From the NCBI GenBank assembly GCA_020430425.1, contig JAGQJW010000004.1:1-36073 (forward strand): 36,073 bases of DNA, written 5' to 3'. The DNA is from Nanobdellota archaeon. GTDB lineage: Archaea > Nanobdellota > Nanobdellia > Woesearchaeales > SKGA01. This document shows positions 1 to 7,746 of this stretch, in pieces (position 1 is the first letter of the stretch; each line of letters starts with the position of its first letter). A model generated the notes under the pieces. The model ran no database searches, was not told where the DNA came from, and saw only the letters and a list, made by a program, of their open reading frames with translations. The position numbers and the translations under genes were made by a program.

Positions 1-865
1 CAGAAGCCAATTCTGATTCTCCTTCAAGGACCTCTTCTAGCTGTTTGAGATCTGCGTAGTAGTTGGTGATATCCTCAGAAACTTTCGCGGATTTCACTGC
101 GTTTCGCACTATGATGTCTGCAGTCTCTAGTCTGCTTGTCGCGATAGCATATAGGGTTTCGAATCCTGGTAAACGAGTCTCTGCTTCTGTTCGAATTGAG
201 CATAACAGGTCGTATCCCTCGTTCTTTGCTTTGATGGATGCGTTGATGCTGAATATTTCTAAACTCAGTTCTGTTTTGCTTTGCACCACTTCGTTAAGAG
301 ATTTCTGCAATTCAGCCTGCTTGAGATGAAATTTCTTGTCTGTTGTTGAAAGATTTCCCAAATCATTCTCGTAAGAGGCAATCTGACTATTGTATCCTTG
401 CAGTTCAATGCTTTTCTCTTCATGAGATATGGCAAGAGTTGATTTTTCTTCAAGAAGAGTGTTGATCTGACTGGAGATATCTCTTAGTCCTTCAGCAGCA
501 TTATCGATGTTTCTCTTGATGGCCTCTTTTGAATTCAGCGCCCTATCATAGCTCGCCTCAATCATTTCACTAAATGTTGCCTTTCTTTTGACTATTGTCT
601 TGGCACCCACTGCAATCTCTTTGAGACTTCGGTGTTTGAAACCGTCAAGGATGGTCTTTAGACCACCTTTCTGCTTGAAAGCAAGGCTTGCATTCTTCGT
701 TACTTTGGTCATGACCTGACCAATCTTCTCTACTTCCTTCTCTTTCTTCTTCATTGACTTATTGAATTCGTCACTGTTTACCAACCTGTCAAGAAAAGAT
801 CCTTGAGAAATGGTAATCTTATTCCCTCCTTCTTCTGGAGGCTGCTGATAGTTCTCTTCAGTCAT
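1..865 (-). CDS. Coiled-coil protein of unknown function, 3' end cut by window
   Basis: An open frame begins at an ATG (865-863) and runs without a stop to the window edge, giving 288 codons with no C-terminus. The product starts MTEENYQQPPEEGG, has a lysine-rich stretch (about residues 35-70) and then long Lys/Glu/Gln/Leu-rich segments (about 95-280) expected to be mostly helical and probably coiled coil. I see no signal peptide, membrane segment or catalytic motif. Its start overlaps the stop of the upstream gene by 8 nt (ATGACTGA), so the two are probably co-transcribed and translationally coupled. The family is not recognised. A toxic-anion-resistance (TelA-like) helical protein crossed my mind, but nothing specific supports it. 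Confidence 0.75.
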   Translation of the reverse strand, partial: MTEENYQQPPEEGGNKITISQGSFLDRLVNSDEFNKSMKKKEKEVEKIGQVMTKVTKNASLAFKQKGGLKTILDGFKHRSLKEIAVGAKTIVKRKATFSEMIEASYDRALNSKEAIKRNIDNAAEGLRDISSQINTLLEEKSTLAISHEEKSIELQGYNSQIASYENDLGNLSTTDKKFHLKQAELQKSLNEVVQSKTELSLEIFSINASIKAKNEGYDLLCSIRTEAETRLPGFETLYAIATSRLETADIIVRNAVKSAKVSEDITNYYADLKQLEEVLEGESELAS

Positions 866-1700
866 TTTTTATCTCACCTGATTGATTGAGATTCTTCGTA
901 ATAGTATATTTTTCAATACCTGCTCCTTTGTAGGTAAGCTGCAGTTTGCTGTTCTCTAGAACAGTAGTCCGTTCAACCTGTCCCATCTCAAACTGTAGAT
1001 TTGAGTGATGCTTGTAGGTTGTCATATCCTTGACTTTAGTGATCTGTTTTGATGCGTCAGCACTTAGCTTATCCAAGAGGCTAAGATAGTTCTTGTTCTT
1101 AGAGTTCTTTCGCGGCATGACTAACTCGATCTGATCGTTTGTTGATTCATTATTGCCTGAAACTGTTGCTGAAATATCTTTCTTCACTCCTCCTAAAAAA
1201 CCGATCGTTTCGCTTAAGGTCACCAAGTAGTTTCCTTGCACTTTCTGGAATTTTTCAAGGCCTTGTGCCTGAGAATATTCGTCCTGAAGAACTTTTCTTA
1301 GTGCGCTGTATGCAGGGAGAGCTCCAGGAACAAGAATTGAGGTGTGAGTGACATCATTGACCCAGTGGATTTTTTCTGCAACCGTATCTTCGAGAGTCTC
1401 TTTCAATTTGAGGAGTCTTTTCGATGCTTCGTCTCCTTCTTGAGCCTTTCGTTTGAGGTTTGCTTCAAGGATGGTGCCTTGGTTCTCGATCTTTTTCTTG
1501 ATTGATTGTCCGAATCCCTTTCCTGCGCCACCAACAGCACCTTTTAGTGTGTTGAAGACGACACTGGATTCTGCACTTTCTTTGACTTCTTGAGCAGCCC
1601 CTTTGACGGTGTCCTTCACTTCATTGGCCTTTTTCTTGATATTAGAAACGGTTAGATCGCTGATGATCTTGTTTTTCTTCTTGTTCCAAAAGTTCTTCAT
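858..1700 (-). CDS. Hypothetical helical protein, first gene of a two-gene unit
   Basis: This 280-residue protein is not recognised. The first ~90 residues are rich in Lys, Glu, Ala and Val in an amphipathic, LEA-like pattern (KKKANEVKDTVKGAAQEVK), followed by a Gly-rich stretch near residue 56 (GAVGGAGKGFG) and another charged helical section. The C-terminal ~80 residues look beta-like. No signal peptide or clear membrane span is visible. GGGGG lies 6-10 nt before the ATG and can serve as the ribosome binding site. A TATA-like element at 1772-1779 would give a leader of about 50 nt. The gene ends inside the start of the following coiled-coil gene (8-nt overlap), so the two products may act together. 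Confidence 0.75.
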   Translation of the reverse strand: MKNFWNKKKNKIISDLTVSNIKKKANEVKDTVKGAAQEVKESAESSVVFNTLKGAVGGAGKGFGQSIKKKIENQGTILEANLKRKAQEGDEASKRLLKLKETLEDTVAEKIHWVNDVTHTSILVPGALPAYSALRKVLQDEYSQAQGLEKFQKVQGNYLVTLSETIGFLGGVKKDISATVSGNNESTNDQIELVMPRKNSKNKNYLSLLDKLSADASKQITKVKDMTTYKHHSNLQFEMGQVERTTVLENSKLQLTYKGAGIEKYTITKNLNQSGEIKND

Positions 1701-1771
1701 GGTTTTTCCCCCAGATAAGAGTTATTCGTGATGTGTGTTTGTTATCACTAATAAGTAAGAATCTAATTTCG

Positions 1772-1779
1772 TTTATAAG
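1772..1779 (-). promoter_or_regulatory. TATA-like box for the 858-1700 gene
   Basis: CTTATAAA on the minus strand lies 72-79 nt before the ATG at 1700. With a start site about 26 nt downstream this leaves a leader of roughly 50 nt, longer than for most genes here. Another A/T-rich element lies near 1812-1822, so the assignment is tentative. Confidence 0.4.
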
Positions 1780-1880
1780 TCTTTTTATCGTCTGTGCTCG
1801 CCCTTTTTAAGATATTTATAAATGAGGCTGAATTGAAATCTCCTTCTCTTTGGTCACTTTTCTCGTATCTCTATCAAAAC

Positions 1881-1890
1881 CTTTTTAAAA
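1881..1890 (+). promoter_or_regulatory. TATA box of tRNA-Phe
   Basis: CTTTTTAAAA is centred 30 nt before the first base of the tRNA, the usual archaeal box A distance when transcription begins a few bases before the mature 5' end. Confidence 0.6.
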
Positions 1891-1915
1891 GCCCAACCAA
1901 TTCTTGCTATCCGAT

Positions 1916-1992
1916 GGGCTGGTAGCTCAGACCGGCAGAGCGCTCCCCTGAAGAGGGAGAAGTCGGGGGTTCAAATCCCCCCCGGCCCACCA
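1916..1992 (+). tRNA. tRNA-Phe (anticodon GAA), CCA encoded
   Basis: The cloverleaf folds by eye. The acceptor stem GGGCTGG (1916-1922) pairs with CCGGCCC (1982-1988) with one T-G pair. The D stem is GCTC/GAGC (1925-1928/1938-1941). The anticodon stem CTCCC/GGGAG (1943-1947/1955-1959) closes loop CTGAAGA, so positions 34-36 read GAA, for phenylalanine. The T stem GGGGG/CCCCC (1965-1969/1977-1981) closes TTCAAAT. The discriminator is A1989 and CCA is encoded at 1990-1992. No intron is present. Confidence 0.97.
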
Positions 1993-1996
1993 TTTC

Positions 1997-2134
1997 TTGA
2001 TGGCGTTGCCATCAATTCATTTTGTGCGCGGGGTAGTCTTGAACCGGGTTCATGCTCAGAAAAACTTTGTTTTTCTGGCACACGAAGTAAGCAGAGCTTA
2101 CTGGTGCACCAGCAATTCCATTGCTTCGTGCACC
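1997..2134 (+). ncRNA. Candidate structured RNA: string of hairpins after tRNA-Phe
   Basis: Between the tRNA and the gene at 2205 I find no convincing gene but several strong inverted repeats on the same strand. They are TTGATGGC/GCCATCAA (1997-2004/2008-2015, 3-nt loop); TGAAC/GTTCA (2040-2044/2048-2052); CAGAAAAAC/GTTTTTCTG (2057-2065/2069-2077); AGTAAGC/GCTTACT (2086-2092/2096-2102); and a bulged stem of 12 pairs, GGTGCAC plus AGCAA with TTGCT plus GTGCACC (2103-2115/2121-2134). TGTGC (2023-2027) and GCACA (2078-2082) could close the second and third hairpins into one domain. The first hairpin may simply end the tRNA transcript. The rest could be a small RNA or a tRNA 3' trailer. It matches no RNA class I can name. 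Confidence 0.35.
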
Positions 2135-2173
2135 GTTCGTCACGTTGTTCCTCGGGTGAATCCCCCTCGTCTA

Positions 2174-2181
2174 ATTTATAT
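2174..2181 (+). promoter_or_regulatory. TATA box for the 2205 gene
   Basis: ATTTATAT is centred 27 nt before the ATG at 2205. This fits a leaderless or nearly leaderless mRNA and argues that the gene does not depend on tRNA read-through. Confidence 0.6.
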
Positions 2182-2204
2182 TGTAGTTTGATTCTTTTTT
2201 TCTC

Positions 2205-2663
2205 ATGATCATTGTTATTACAGGCACTTGCGCAGTAGGTAAGTCGACTATTGCGCAGCTTCTTGAGAAACATATTTCAGGGAATGTTCTCCAGATTCAT
2301 GTGGATAGAGAACGGTTCAAGAACAACAGTTCTCATAGTCATAAATGGGCAAGAAAAGCACACGAACGCTGTTTTGAAAAAGCCTTGTTATTGGAAAAGA
2401 AAGGAAATACTATCGTTCTTCAAGGAAACTATATCTTTTCTGATCTGAAAGACATCTATGGAACGAAAGCAAAATATATACATCTCAATGCAAACCTCTT
2501 CAAGATTCTTTCTCGTCATTTTCATCGAAAAAAGAAACACCCTCTTTCTATGATCCTCAGCTCGTGGTTTGCTAATTATTTTCTCTTTCGAAAGACACTC
2601 AATACCTCTTGGCTAACCACAGAGCAGACAGTTCAGGAAATAATGCGACTAGTATATAAATGA
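2205..2663 (+). CDS. Small P-loop kinase-like nucleotide-binding protein
   Basis: This 152-residue protein begins directly with a beta strand and a Walker A loop (GTCAVGKST, residues 7-15), the arrangement of small nucleoside, nucleotide or RNA kinases of the adenylate-kinase-like group. A DRER segment near residue 34 and a central VLQGNYIF strand fit the substrate and second-strand positions. A basic stretch (HFHRKKKHP, about 105-113) lies where a lid would be. The substrate cannot be told from sequence. The ATG lies 27 nt after a TATA box, with no visible Shine-Dalgarno sequence. Its 3' end contains the TATA box of the RIO1 gene downstream. RNA end or metabolite kinase activity is possible; ATP binding is the supported claim. 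Confidence 0.8.
   Translation: MIIVITGTCAVGKSTIAQLLEKHISGNVLQIHVDRERFKNNSSHSHKWARKAHERCFEKALLLEKKGNTIVLQGNYIFSDLKDIYGTKAKYIHLNANLFKILSRHFHRKKKHPLSMILSSWFANYFLFRKTLNTSWLTTEQTVQEIMRLVYK
2653..2660 (+). promoter_or_regulatory. TATA box of RIO1 kinase gene
   Basis: TATATAAA lies inside the last codons of the preceding gene, centred 26-27 nt before ATG 2683. It favours that ATG over the in-frame TTG at 2674. Confidence 0.65.
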
Positions 2664-2682
2664 ACTTGATTTCTTGATAAGT

Positions 2683-3402
2683 ATGGTCGTCAACCGAAGC
2701 AGGGAAGCTTGGAAAACATACGGAAATGTCTTTGATAGTTTTACCAAGATAAATCTGCAGAAGCTGATCGGACAAGGATATTTTGAAGAACTCACTACTA
2801 GTGTTGCCTTGGGAAAAGAAGCGAATGTCTTTGGAGCACGGACCAAAGATGAGAGTCTCGTGGCCGTCAAGATCTACCGACTTGAGAACTGCAACTTCAA
2901 CAAGATGTATGAATACATCAGTCAGGATCCTCGATACCTCGACCTGAAAGGGCAGCGACGAAAGATCATCTTCGCTTGGACTCAACGAGAATACCGTAAT
3001 CTTCTCAAGGCACGAGAAGTCATCCGAGTACCAACGCCTCTTGCTTTCAAGGACAACATTCTTGTAACTGAATACATCATGGATGGGGACGTTGTCGCAC
3101 CTCAACTCAAGAATGTTGATTTCGAAGATTATGAACTTCTTTTCGATGAGATCATCGATATGATCAAGAAACTCTTTGGAGCAGGATTGGTCCATGGCGA
3201 CCTTTCAGAATTCAACATTCTTATCGAAGGCACTAATCCGGTGTTTATCGACTTCTCTCAAGCGACCGCAACCGATGCACCTAATGCTCCGGAACTGATG
3301 AGACGAGACTTAGAGGTACTCTGTCGATACTTCAAGAAACAAGGAATCGATCGAGACCCACAAGAACTCTATGATTCCGTTGTTGCGTCAAAGAAACGAT
3401 GA
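2683..3402 (+). CDS. rio1: RIO1-type atypical serine/threonine kinase
   Basis: This is a 239-residue RIO kinase of the Rio1 type. Visible motifs are the ATP loop GKEANVF (44-50), the catalytic lysine in AVKIYR (K63), the catalytic loop HGDLSEFN (H171, D173, N178) and the metal-binding IDFSQ (D190). The family acts in late maturation of the small ribosomal subunit. The Dim2-like KH protein follows 58 nt downstream, a pairing often seen in archaea. I start at ATG 2683, not TTG 2674, because the ATG sits 26-27 nt after TATATAAA. Arg codons are mostly CGA, as in the other core genes here. Length is normal for archaeal Rio1. Confidence 0.95.
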   Translation: MVVNRSREAWKTYGNVFDSFTKINLQKLIGQGYFEELTTSVALGKEANVFGARTKDESLVAVKIYRLENCNFNKMYEYISQDPRYLDLKGQRRKIIFAWTQREYRNLLKAREVIRVPTPLAFKDNILVTEYIMDGDVVAPQLKNVDFEDYELLFDEIIDMIKKLFGAGLVHGDLSEFNILIEGTNPVFIDFSQATATDAPNAPELMRRDLEVLCRYFKKQGIDRDPQELYDSVVASKKR

Positions 3403-3427
3403 TGCAAATCACCCGTCTCTTTAAAAA

Positions 3428-3437
3428 CTTTTAAAAG
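3428..3437 (+). promoter_or_regulatory. TATA box of the KH-domain gene
   Basis: CTTTTAAAAG is centred about 28 nt before ATG 3461, so the gene can be expressed apart from rio1. Confidence 0.6.
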
Positions 3438-3460
3438 GAGGTCTTAGTTTCTCTCTTACC

Positions 3461-4003
3461 ATGGAAGAATATACGTACGAGCTCAAGATTCCCAAAGAAC
3501 GAATAGCAGTTCTTATTGGAAAGGACGGTCAGATAAAGACTGAACTAGAAGAGCAGACAAAGATTTCTATCCATATCGATTCTCAAGAGGGAGATGTCGT
3601 TCTCAAAGGAACTGATTCTGTGAACCTCTACCTTCTCAAGGACGTCATCAAGGCAGTCGGTCGAGGATTCAATCCAGAAGTTGCAACACGACTTCTCAAA
3701 CAGGATTATGTCTTAGAACTCATCCAGATGTCAGACTTCGTCAAATCCAAAGATTCCATGATTCGACTCAAGGGCCGAGTCATCGGAAAAGGAGGAAAGG
3801 CACGAGAGACCATCGAAGAACTCACTAACTGTAGCATCAGCGTCTATGGAAAGACTATTTCTATCATCGGATTCTGTGATGATGTTCCTATCTGCAAGCG
3901 AGCAGTAGAGAGCCTTCTTACAGGAAGCCCTCATTCTTCAATCTACAAGTGGCTTGAAAAGAACCGAAAGGCAAATCGACAAGCGCAAGCAATCGGTTTC
4001 TGA
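3461..4003 (+). CDS. Dim2/Pno1-like KH-domain ribosome maturation protein
   Basis: A 180-residue protein with two KH domains. The first has loop GKDG (20-23) in the context IAVLIGKDGQIK, and the second has GKGG (109-112) in RVIGKGGKARETIEE. Length, motif spacing and the IYKWLEKNRK tail match archaeal homologues of Dim2/Pno1, an RNA-binding factor that sits at the 3' end of the small-subunit rRNA during maturation and works with Nob1 and Rio1. The rio1 gene lies immediately upstream, which supports this. The gene has its own TATA box, and GGAGG lies 20 nt before the ATG, too far to be a good ribosome binding site, which fits a leaderless mRNA. Confidence 0.92.
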   Translation: MEEYTYELKIPKERIAVLIGKDGQIKTELEEQTKISIHIDSQEGDVVLKGTDSVNLYLLKDVIKAVGRGFNPEVATRLLKQDYVLELIQMSDFVKSKDSMIRLKGRVIGKGGKARETIEELTNCSISVYGKTISIIGFCDDVPICKRAVESLLTGSPHSSIYKWLEKNRKANRQAQAIGF

Positions 4004-4020
4004 ACTCTTCTTGCAAAGAC

Positions 4021-4028
4021 TTTTAAAG
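4021..4028 (+). promoter_or_regulatory. TATA box for the 4051 gene
   Basis: TTTTAAAG is centred 26-27 nt before ATG 4051. Confidence 0.6.
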
Positions 4029-4050
4029 GTCAAGTGTTCAATCAGCTCTC

Positions 4051-4923
4051 ATGAAAGGGGATGAGGGGGCTAGACTTCACGATAAAGAATCTGCCTTGTA
4101 TCAACAGCAACTAGAATCCTATATTCTTACCAACCTTAAACAAGGATATACTCCGGATCAGATCAAGGAATATCTTCACTCGAAAGGATATGATCCATCA
4201 TCAGTCAAACTTGCGCTTGCCAGCGTGAATCAGAAGTACTATGGAAGCCAATTAGAAATCCATCAACCTTCAACCCGTGGAACACTTCTCATTTCGCTTC
4301 TCATCGGAATAATTCTTTTAGGTGTCGGGGCGTTCTTTCTCTTTTCGTACCAACCATACCAATCAAGCATCTCTTTATCTGACGTCACGATCTCTGGACA
4401 AACCCTTTCTTTTGACGTGTTGACCAATAGAGAAATTCTTGTCGAATTCTCAGTCACTACCAAGACAGGAAATTTCGTTCTTCAGAAAAGTGAGACGTTC
4501 ACCTCCACTTCATCCTATGATCTTTTGCTTCCAGAAAATCTTCCTCTAGGAGATTATCTTGTCACTGCAAAAACCAAATTCAAGGAACAGCGACAAGATA
4601 CTCTTTTTCCTTTTCGAAAGACAGCAACACTGCAGACGACGCCTGCAACTGGTCAATCATCAAGCTCAACAACCAGTTTCAGTTCAGCCATCTCCTCTCT
4701 TGACAAGAACCAATGCGAGAACCTTGCAGATTCATCACAAAAAGATGAATGCTATTTCGTCATTGCAAGAGATATCCCTGACGAAACTATCTGTGAACTC
4801 ATCAAAGACATGAAGAAAAAAGAAAGCTGCTATCTCACGCAAGTGCTCAATGGAAAGACCATTAGCTGCACTCTTCTTGAAGAACCTCAAAATACTGCAA
4901 TCTGTCAAGAACTCTCTTCTTGA
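4051..4923 (+). CDS. Membrane-anchored protein with Cys-rich C-terminal ectodomain
   Basis: A 290-residue protein of unknown function. Residues 1-75 are predicted cytoplasmic: an acidic/basic helical segment with a small helical motif (LKQGYTPDQIKEYLHSKGYD) like those in protein-interaction helical bundles. One membrane span follows (about 78-100, LLISLLIGIILLGVGAFFLF). A beta-sandwich-like ectodomain comes next (about 105-195), then a Ser/Thr-rich linker (about 200-220). The C-terminal ~65 residues carry regularly spaced cysteines (CENLADSSQKDEC, ETICELI, KKESC, ISCTLLE, AICQEL), probably disulfide-bonded helical repeats. It lies between the ribosome-maturation pair and top6 with its own TATA box, so it may be functionally unrelated to both. 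Confidence 0.85.
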   Translation: MKGDEGARLHDKESALYQQQLESYILTNLKQGYTPDQIKEYLHSKGYDPSSVKLALASVNQKYYGSQLEIHQPSTRGTLLISLLIGIILLGVGAFFLFSYQPYQSSISLSDVTISGQTLSFDVLTNREILVEFSVTTKTGNFVLQKSETFTSTSSYDLLLPENLPLGDYLVTAKTKFKEQRQDTLFPFRKTATLQTTPATGQSSSSTTSFSSAISSLDKNQCENLADSSQKDECYFVIARDIPDETICELIKDMKKKESCYLTQVLNGKTISCTLLEEPQNTAICQELSS

Positions 4924-4953
4924 GAAGAAGTATCTCTTCTGGTAAGGCGAAAT

Positions 4954-4962
4954 CTTTAAAAG
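4954..4962 (+). promoter_or_regulatory. TATA box of the top6BA operon
   Basis: CTTTAAAAG is centred 30 nt before ATG 4988. TAGGAG directly before the ATG may add a weak ribosome binding site. Confidence 0.6.
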
Positions 4963-4987
4963 AGGTCTCTCTCTCATTTAGGAGCGT

Positions 4988-6667
4988 ATGGAACCCGGAC
5001 AACACAAAGCACACGAAATGGCAACCAAGCAACGAGACATCGGTGTTGCGGAATTCTTTGCCAGAAACAGACATTTACTCGGTTTTGACAACAAACGAAA
5101 AGCACTACTCACCACTATCAAAGAAGCAGTAGATAACAGTCTTGATGCCTGTGAAGAGGCAGGAATCCTTCCTGAAATCAATGTAGAAATCATCGACATG
5201 CAAAACGATCGCTTTCGGGTCATCATTGAAGACAATGGACCTGGAATCGTAAAAGAACAGATCCCAAGCATCTTTGCAAAACTTCTTTACGGATCAAAAT
5301 TCCACAGTCTCAAACAAAGCCGAGGACAGCAAGGAATCGGAATCAGTGCTAGTGTCATGTACGGACAGCTCACTACTGGACGAGCATCAAAGGTCATGTC
5401 AAAAATCGGTGAAGGAGAGCCGGCTCATGTCTATGAACTCAAGATCGACACCAAAACAAACAAACCAGAAATAATCAGTGACGCGACCAAAGAATGGTCA
5501 AAACCACACGGAACCAAGATCCAGATCGACCTTGAAGGATTATATCAGAAAGGAGGTCAGAGCGTCGATGAATACCTTAAAGAGACTGCAGTGGTCAACC
5601 CACACGTCACCATCATCTATACCAATCCAAAAGCAGAACAGCTCATCTTCCCAAGAGCAACTGATGTCATGCCAGTAAAAAGCGAAGAGATCAAACCTCA
5701 TCCTTATGGTGTTGAACTAGGAGTCTTCATGAAAATGCTTGAAGTAACTCCCTCAAAAACATTCCAGCAGTTCATGACAACAGAATTCAGTAAGGTCTCT
5801 CCAAAAGTGGTGAAAGAAATCTGCGAGATTGCACGGATACTCCCTAATGTAAAACCAAAAAAAATCTCTCACGAAGAAGTGGAGAAGATCGTCAAAGCCA
5901 TCCCTGAAGTAAAAATTCATGCACCATCTACTGATTGCATCTCACCTATCACTGCTGAGCTTCTTGAAAAAGGAATAAAAAAAGAGATCAATGCTGAATT
6001 CTATGCAAGCGTCTCGCGAAGTCCTGCAGTCTATCGAGGAAACCCTTTCCAGATTGAAGTCGCTTTGGCCTATGGGGGAGATCAACCAAAAGACAAACAG
6101 GCGCGAGTGATGCGTTTTGCTAATCGAGTGCCGCTCTTGTTCCAGCAAGGAGCGTGTGGAGTCACCAAAGCGATACAGAGCATCAATTGGAAACCGTACG
6201 GGCTCAACCAATCATCAGGAAGCCTGCCTGTAGGCCCATTGACTATTCTGGTGCACATCTCAAGCGTGTGGGTACCCTTCACCAGTGAGAGCAAAGAAGC
6301 GATCGCCCATTATCCTGAAATCCTTGCCGAGATCAAACTCGCATTGCAAGAAGCAGGTCGAAGTCTTGCCAAGTACACCGCAAAAAAAGCAAAGGTGAAA
6401 GGAGAGCTCAAGAAACGAAGCTTCATCCAGAAATATATGCCACATGTAGCTACTGGCCTTCAAGAGATCCTTGGTCTTGACAAAGCAGACGAGGAAGAGA
6501 TTCTGAGAAATCTCGATATCATCCTTGAAGCAAAAAGAGGAAAACTTGACAATATGGAATTCGATCCGACCAAGAATGAAGAATATGATGAAGAATGGGC
6601 AAAGATCGGAAAAGAAGAATCATCTGATGAAGAATATGGTGAAGAACGGGAGGATGATGAAGAATGA
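4988..6667 (+). CDS. top6B: DNA topoisomerase VI subunit B (GHKL ATPase)
   Basis: This 559-residue protein is the ATPase and clamp subunit of type IIB topoisomerase. Seen motifs are the N box [15 protein letters not shown] (E46, N50), the G1 box EDNGPGI (82-87) and the G2 box GQQGIGIS (113-120). A helix-two-turn-helix region, a transducer domain (about 220-480) and a C-terminal extension follow. The last ~35 residues are strikingly acidic ([13 protein letters not shown]). TAGGAG precedes the ATG and a TATA box lies 30 nt upstream. A start at internal Met11 is possible. The stop overlaps the start of top6A by 4 nt (ATGA), the usual coupled order. Confidence 0.97.
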   Translation: MEPGQHKAHEMATKQRDIGVAEFFARNRHLLGFDNKRKALLTTIKEAVDNSLDACEEAGILPEINVEIIDMQNDRFRVIIEDNGPGIVKEQIPSIFAKLLYGSKFHSLKQSRGQQGIGISASVMYGQLTTGRASKVMSKIGEGEPAHVYELKIDTKTNKPEIISDATKEWSKPHGTKIQIDLEGLYQKGGQSVDEYLKETAVVNPHVTIIYTNPKAEQLIFPRATDVMPVKSEEIKPHPYGVELGVFMKMLEVTPSKTFQQFMTTEFSKVSPKVVKEICEIARILPNVKPKKISHEEVEKIVKAIPEVKIHAPSTDCISPITAELLEKGIKKEINAEFYASVSRSPAVYRGNPFQIEVALAYGGDQPKDKQARVMRFANRVPLLFQQGACGVTKAIQSINWKPYGLNQSSGSLPVGPLTILVHISSVWVPFTSESKEAIAHYPEILAEIKLALQEAGRSLAKYTAKKAKVKGELKKRSFIQKYMPHVATGLQEILGLDKADEEEILRNLDIILEAKRGKLDNMEFDPTKNEEYDEEWAKIGKEESSDEEYGEEREDDEE

Positions 6668-7746
6668 ACGACGTAGTACAAGACATCAAGAAGATAGCAC
6701 AACAGGTCTATGATCATATCAAGAAGGCAAAACCTCCTGCACTAGAAACTCCTGTTCGATCATTGAGCAACGTTGCATTTGACAAGAAGGAAGGGTTCTT
6801 TCGTATTCAAGATTCAGTCAAGAGAAGAGCACTTACTGCGTCAACCATCAAATCATTTGCGCAGACCCTTCGAATGATGGGACTTTCTAAAGAACTGGTC
6901 GAAAGCGACGATACGGCAACTAAGCGAGAAGCATATTATGTCTCCAAGAACTGGGGAGATGCACGATTCAGTGAACAGCCAGAATCAGATAGTGTAATGG
7001 ATGATATCGAAGCGATGCTTCGAGTGAATCGAGAACAATTAGGTTTCATCCCTGGAGAACATGGGGGTGCAGTTGCGGGAGCACTTACCGTCATCGATCA
7101 TGATTTCGAAACGAAAAAAGAAATAAAAATAGATTGTACTCAGTTTGGAAGCGGAGCATACAGCATCCCTTCTTCAGTAGAGCATCTTAAGTTTGAGACA
7201 AAAGCAAAATTCATCCTTGCCATCGAGACGCAAGGTATGTTTGAACGTCTAAACAAACACAATTACTGGAAAAAAGAAAATTGCATCTTGATTGCAATGA
7301 GCGGTGTACCGACACGAGCGTGCCGACGATTCATCAGAAAGCTCAGCGACGAAAAACACCTTCCCGTCTACGTATTCACTGATGGTGATCCCTATGGATA
7401 CGGTAATATCTATCGAACCCTTAAAGTGGGAAGTGGAAATGCAGCCCATATCAATGAATTCTTCTGCGTACCGCAGGCAAAGTTCATAGGAGTAACCCCT
7501 GATGATATCGATGATTACCATCTTCCAACGCACCCGCTCAAAGAGATTGACCTGAAAAAAATCAAGGATCTGCTCAAGAACGACCCTTTCATCCAGGAAC
7601 ACAAAGAGTGGCAGAAAGCATTGCAGCAGATGGCAAAGAATAAGGTTCGTGTCGAGCAGCAGGCGTTTGCAGCGCACGGACTCAATCATGTCATGGAAAT
7701 CTATCTTCCCGAGAAGATATCCGATGCTAAAAAATGGTTGCCTTAG
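6664..7746 (+). CDS. top6A: DNA topoisomerase VI subunit A (Spo11-like)
   Basis: This 360-residue DNA-cleaving subunit carries a winged-helix/CAP domain. Its active-site tyrosine lies in KREAYY (Y92 by alignment with Spo11). The Toprim domain shows the metal-binding acidic residues E188 (LAIETQG) and D240/D242 (FTDGDPYG). With Top6B it forms the A2B2 enzyme that passes one duplex through a double-strand break, relaxing and decatenating DNA. It is translated from an ATGA overlap with top6B. Its TAG stop overlaps by 4 nt the stop of the convergent minus-strand gene. Length and motifs are normal. Confidence 0.97.
   Translation: MNDVVQDIKKIAQQVYDHIKKAKPPALETPVRSLSNVAFDKKEGFFRIQDSVKRRALTASTIKSFAQTLRMMGLSKELVESDDTATKREAYYVSKNWGDARFSEQPESDSVMDDIEAMLRVNREQLGFIPGEHGGAVAGALTVIDHDFETKKEIKIDCTQFGSGAYSIPSSVEHLKFETKAKFILAIETQGMFERLNKHNYWKKENCILIAMSGVPTRACRRFIRKLSDEKHLPVYVFTDGDPYGYGNIYRTLKVGSGNAAHINEFFCVPQAKFIGVTPDDIDDYHLPTHPLKEIDLKKIKDLLKNDPFIQEHKEWQKALQQMAKNKVRVEQQAFAAHGLNHVMEIYLPEKISDAKKWLP

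Noticed and set aside
1997-2191. Small plus-strand frame after tRNA-Phe
   Set aside because: It runs through the hairpin string, has no ribosome binding site, and its composition is not protein-like.
2599-3195. Open frame of 198 codons antisense to the RIO1 gene
   Set aside because: The plus strand encodes a complete RIO1 kinase with all motifs in this stretch.
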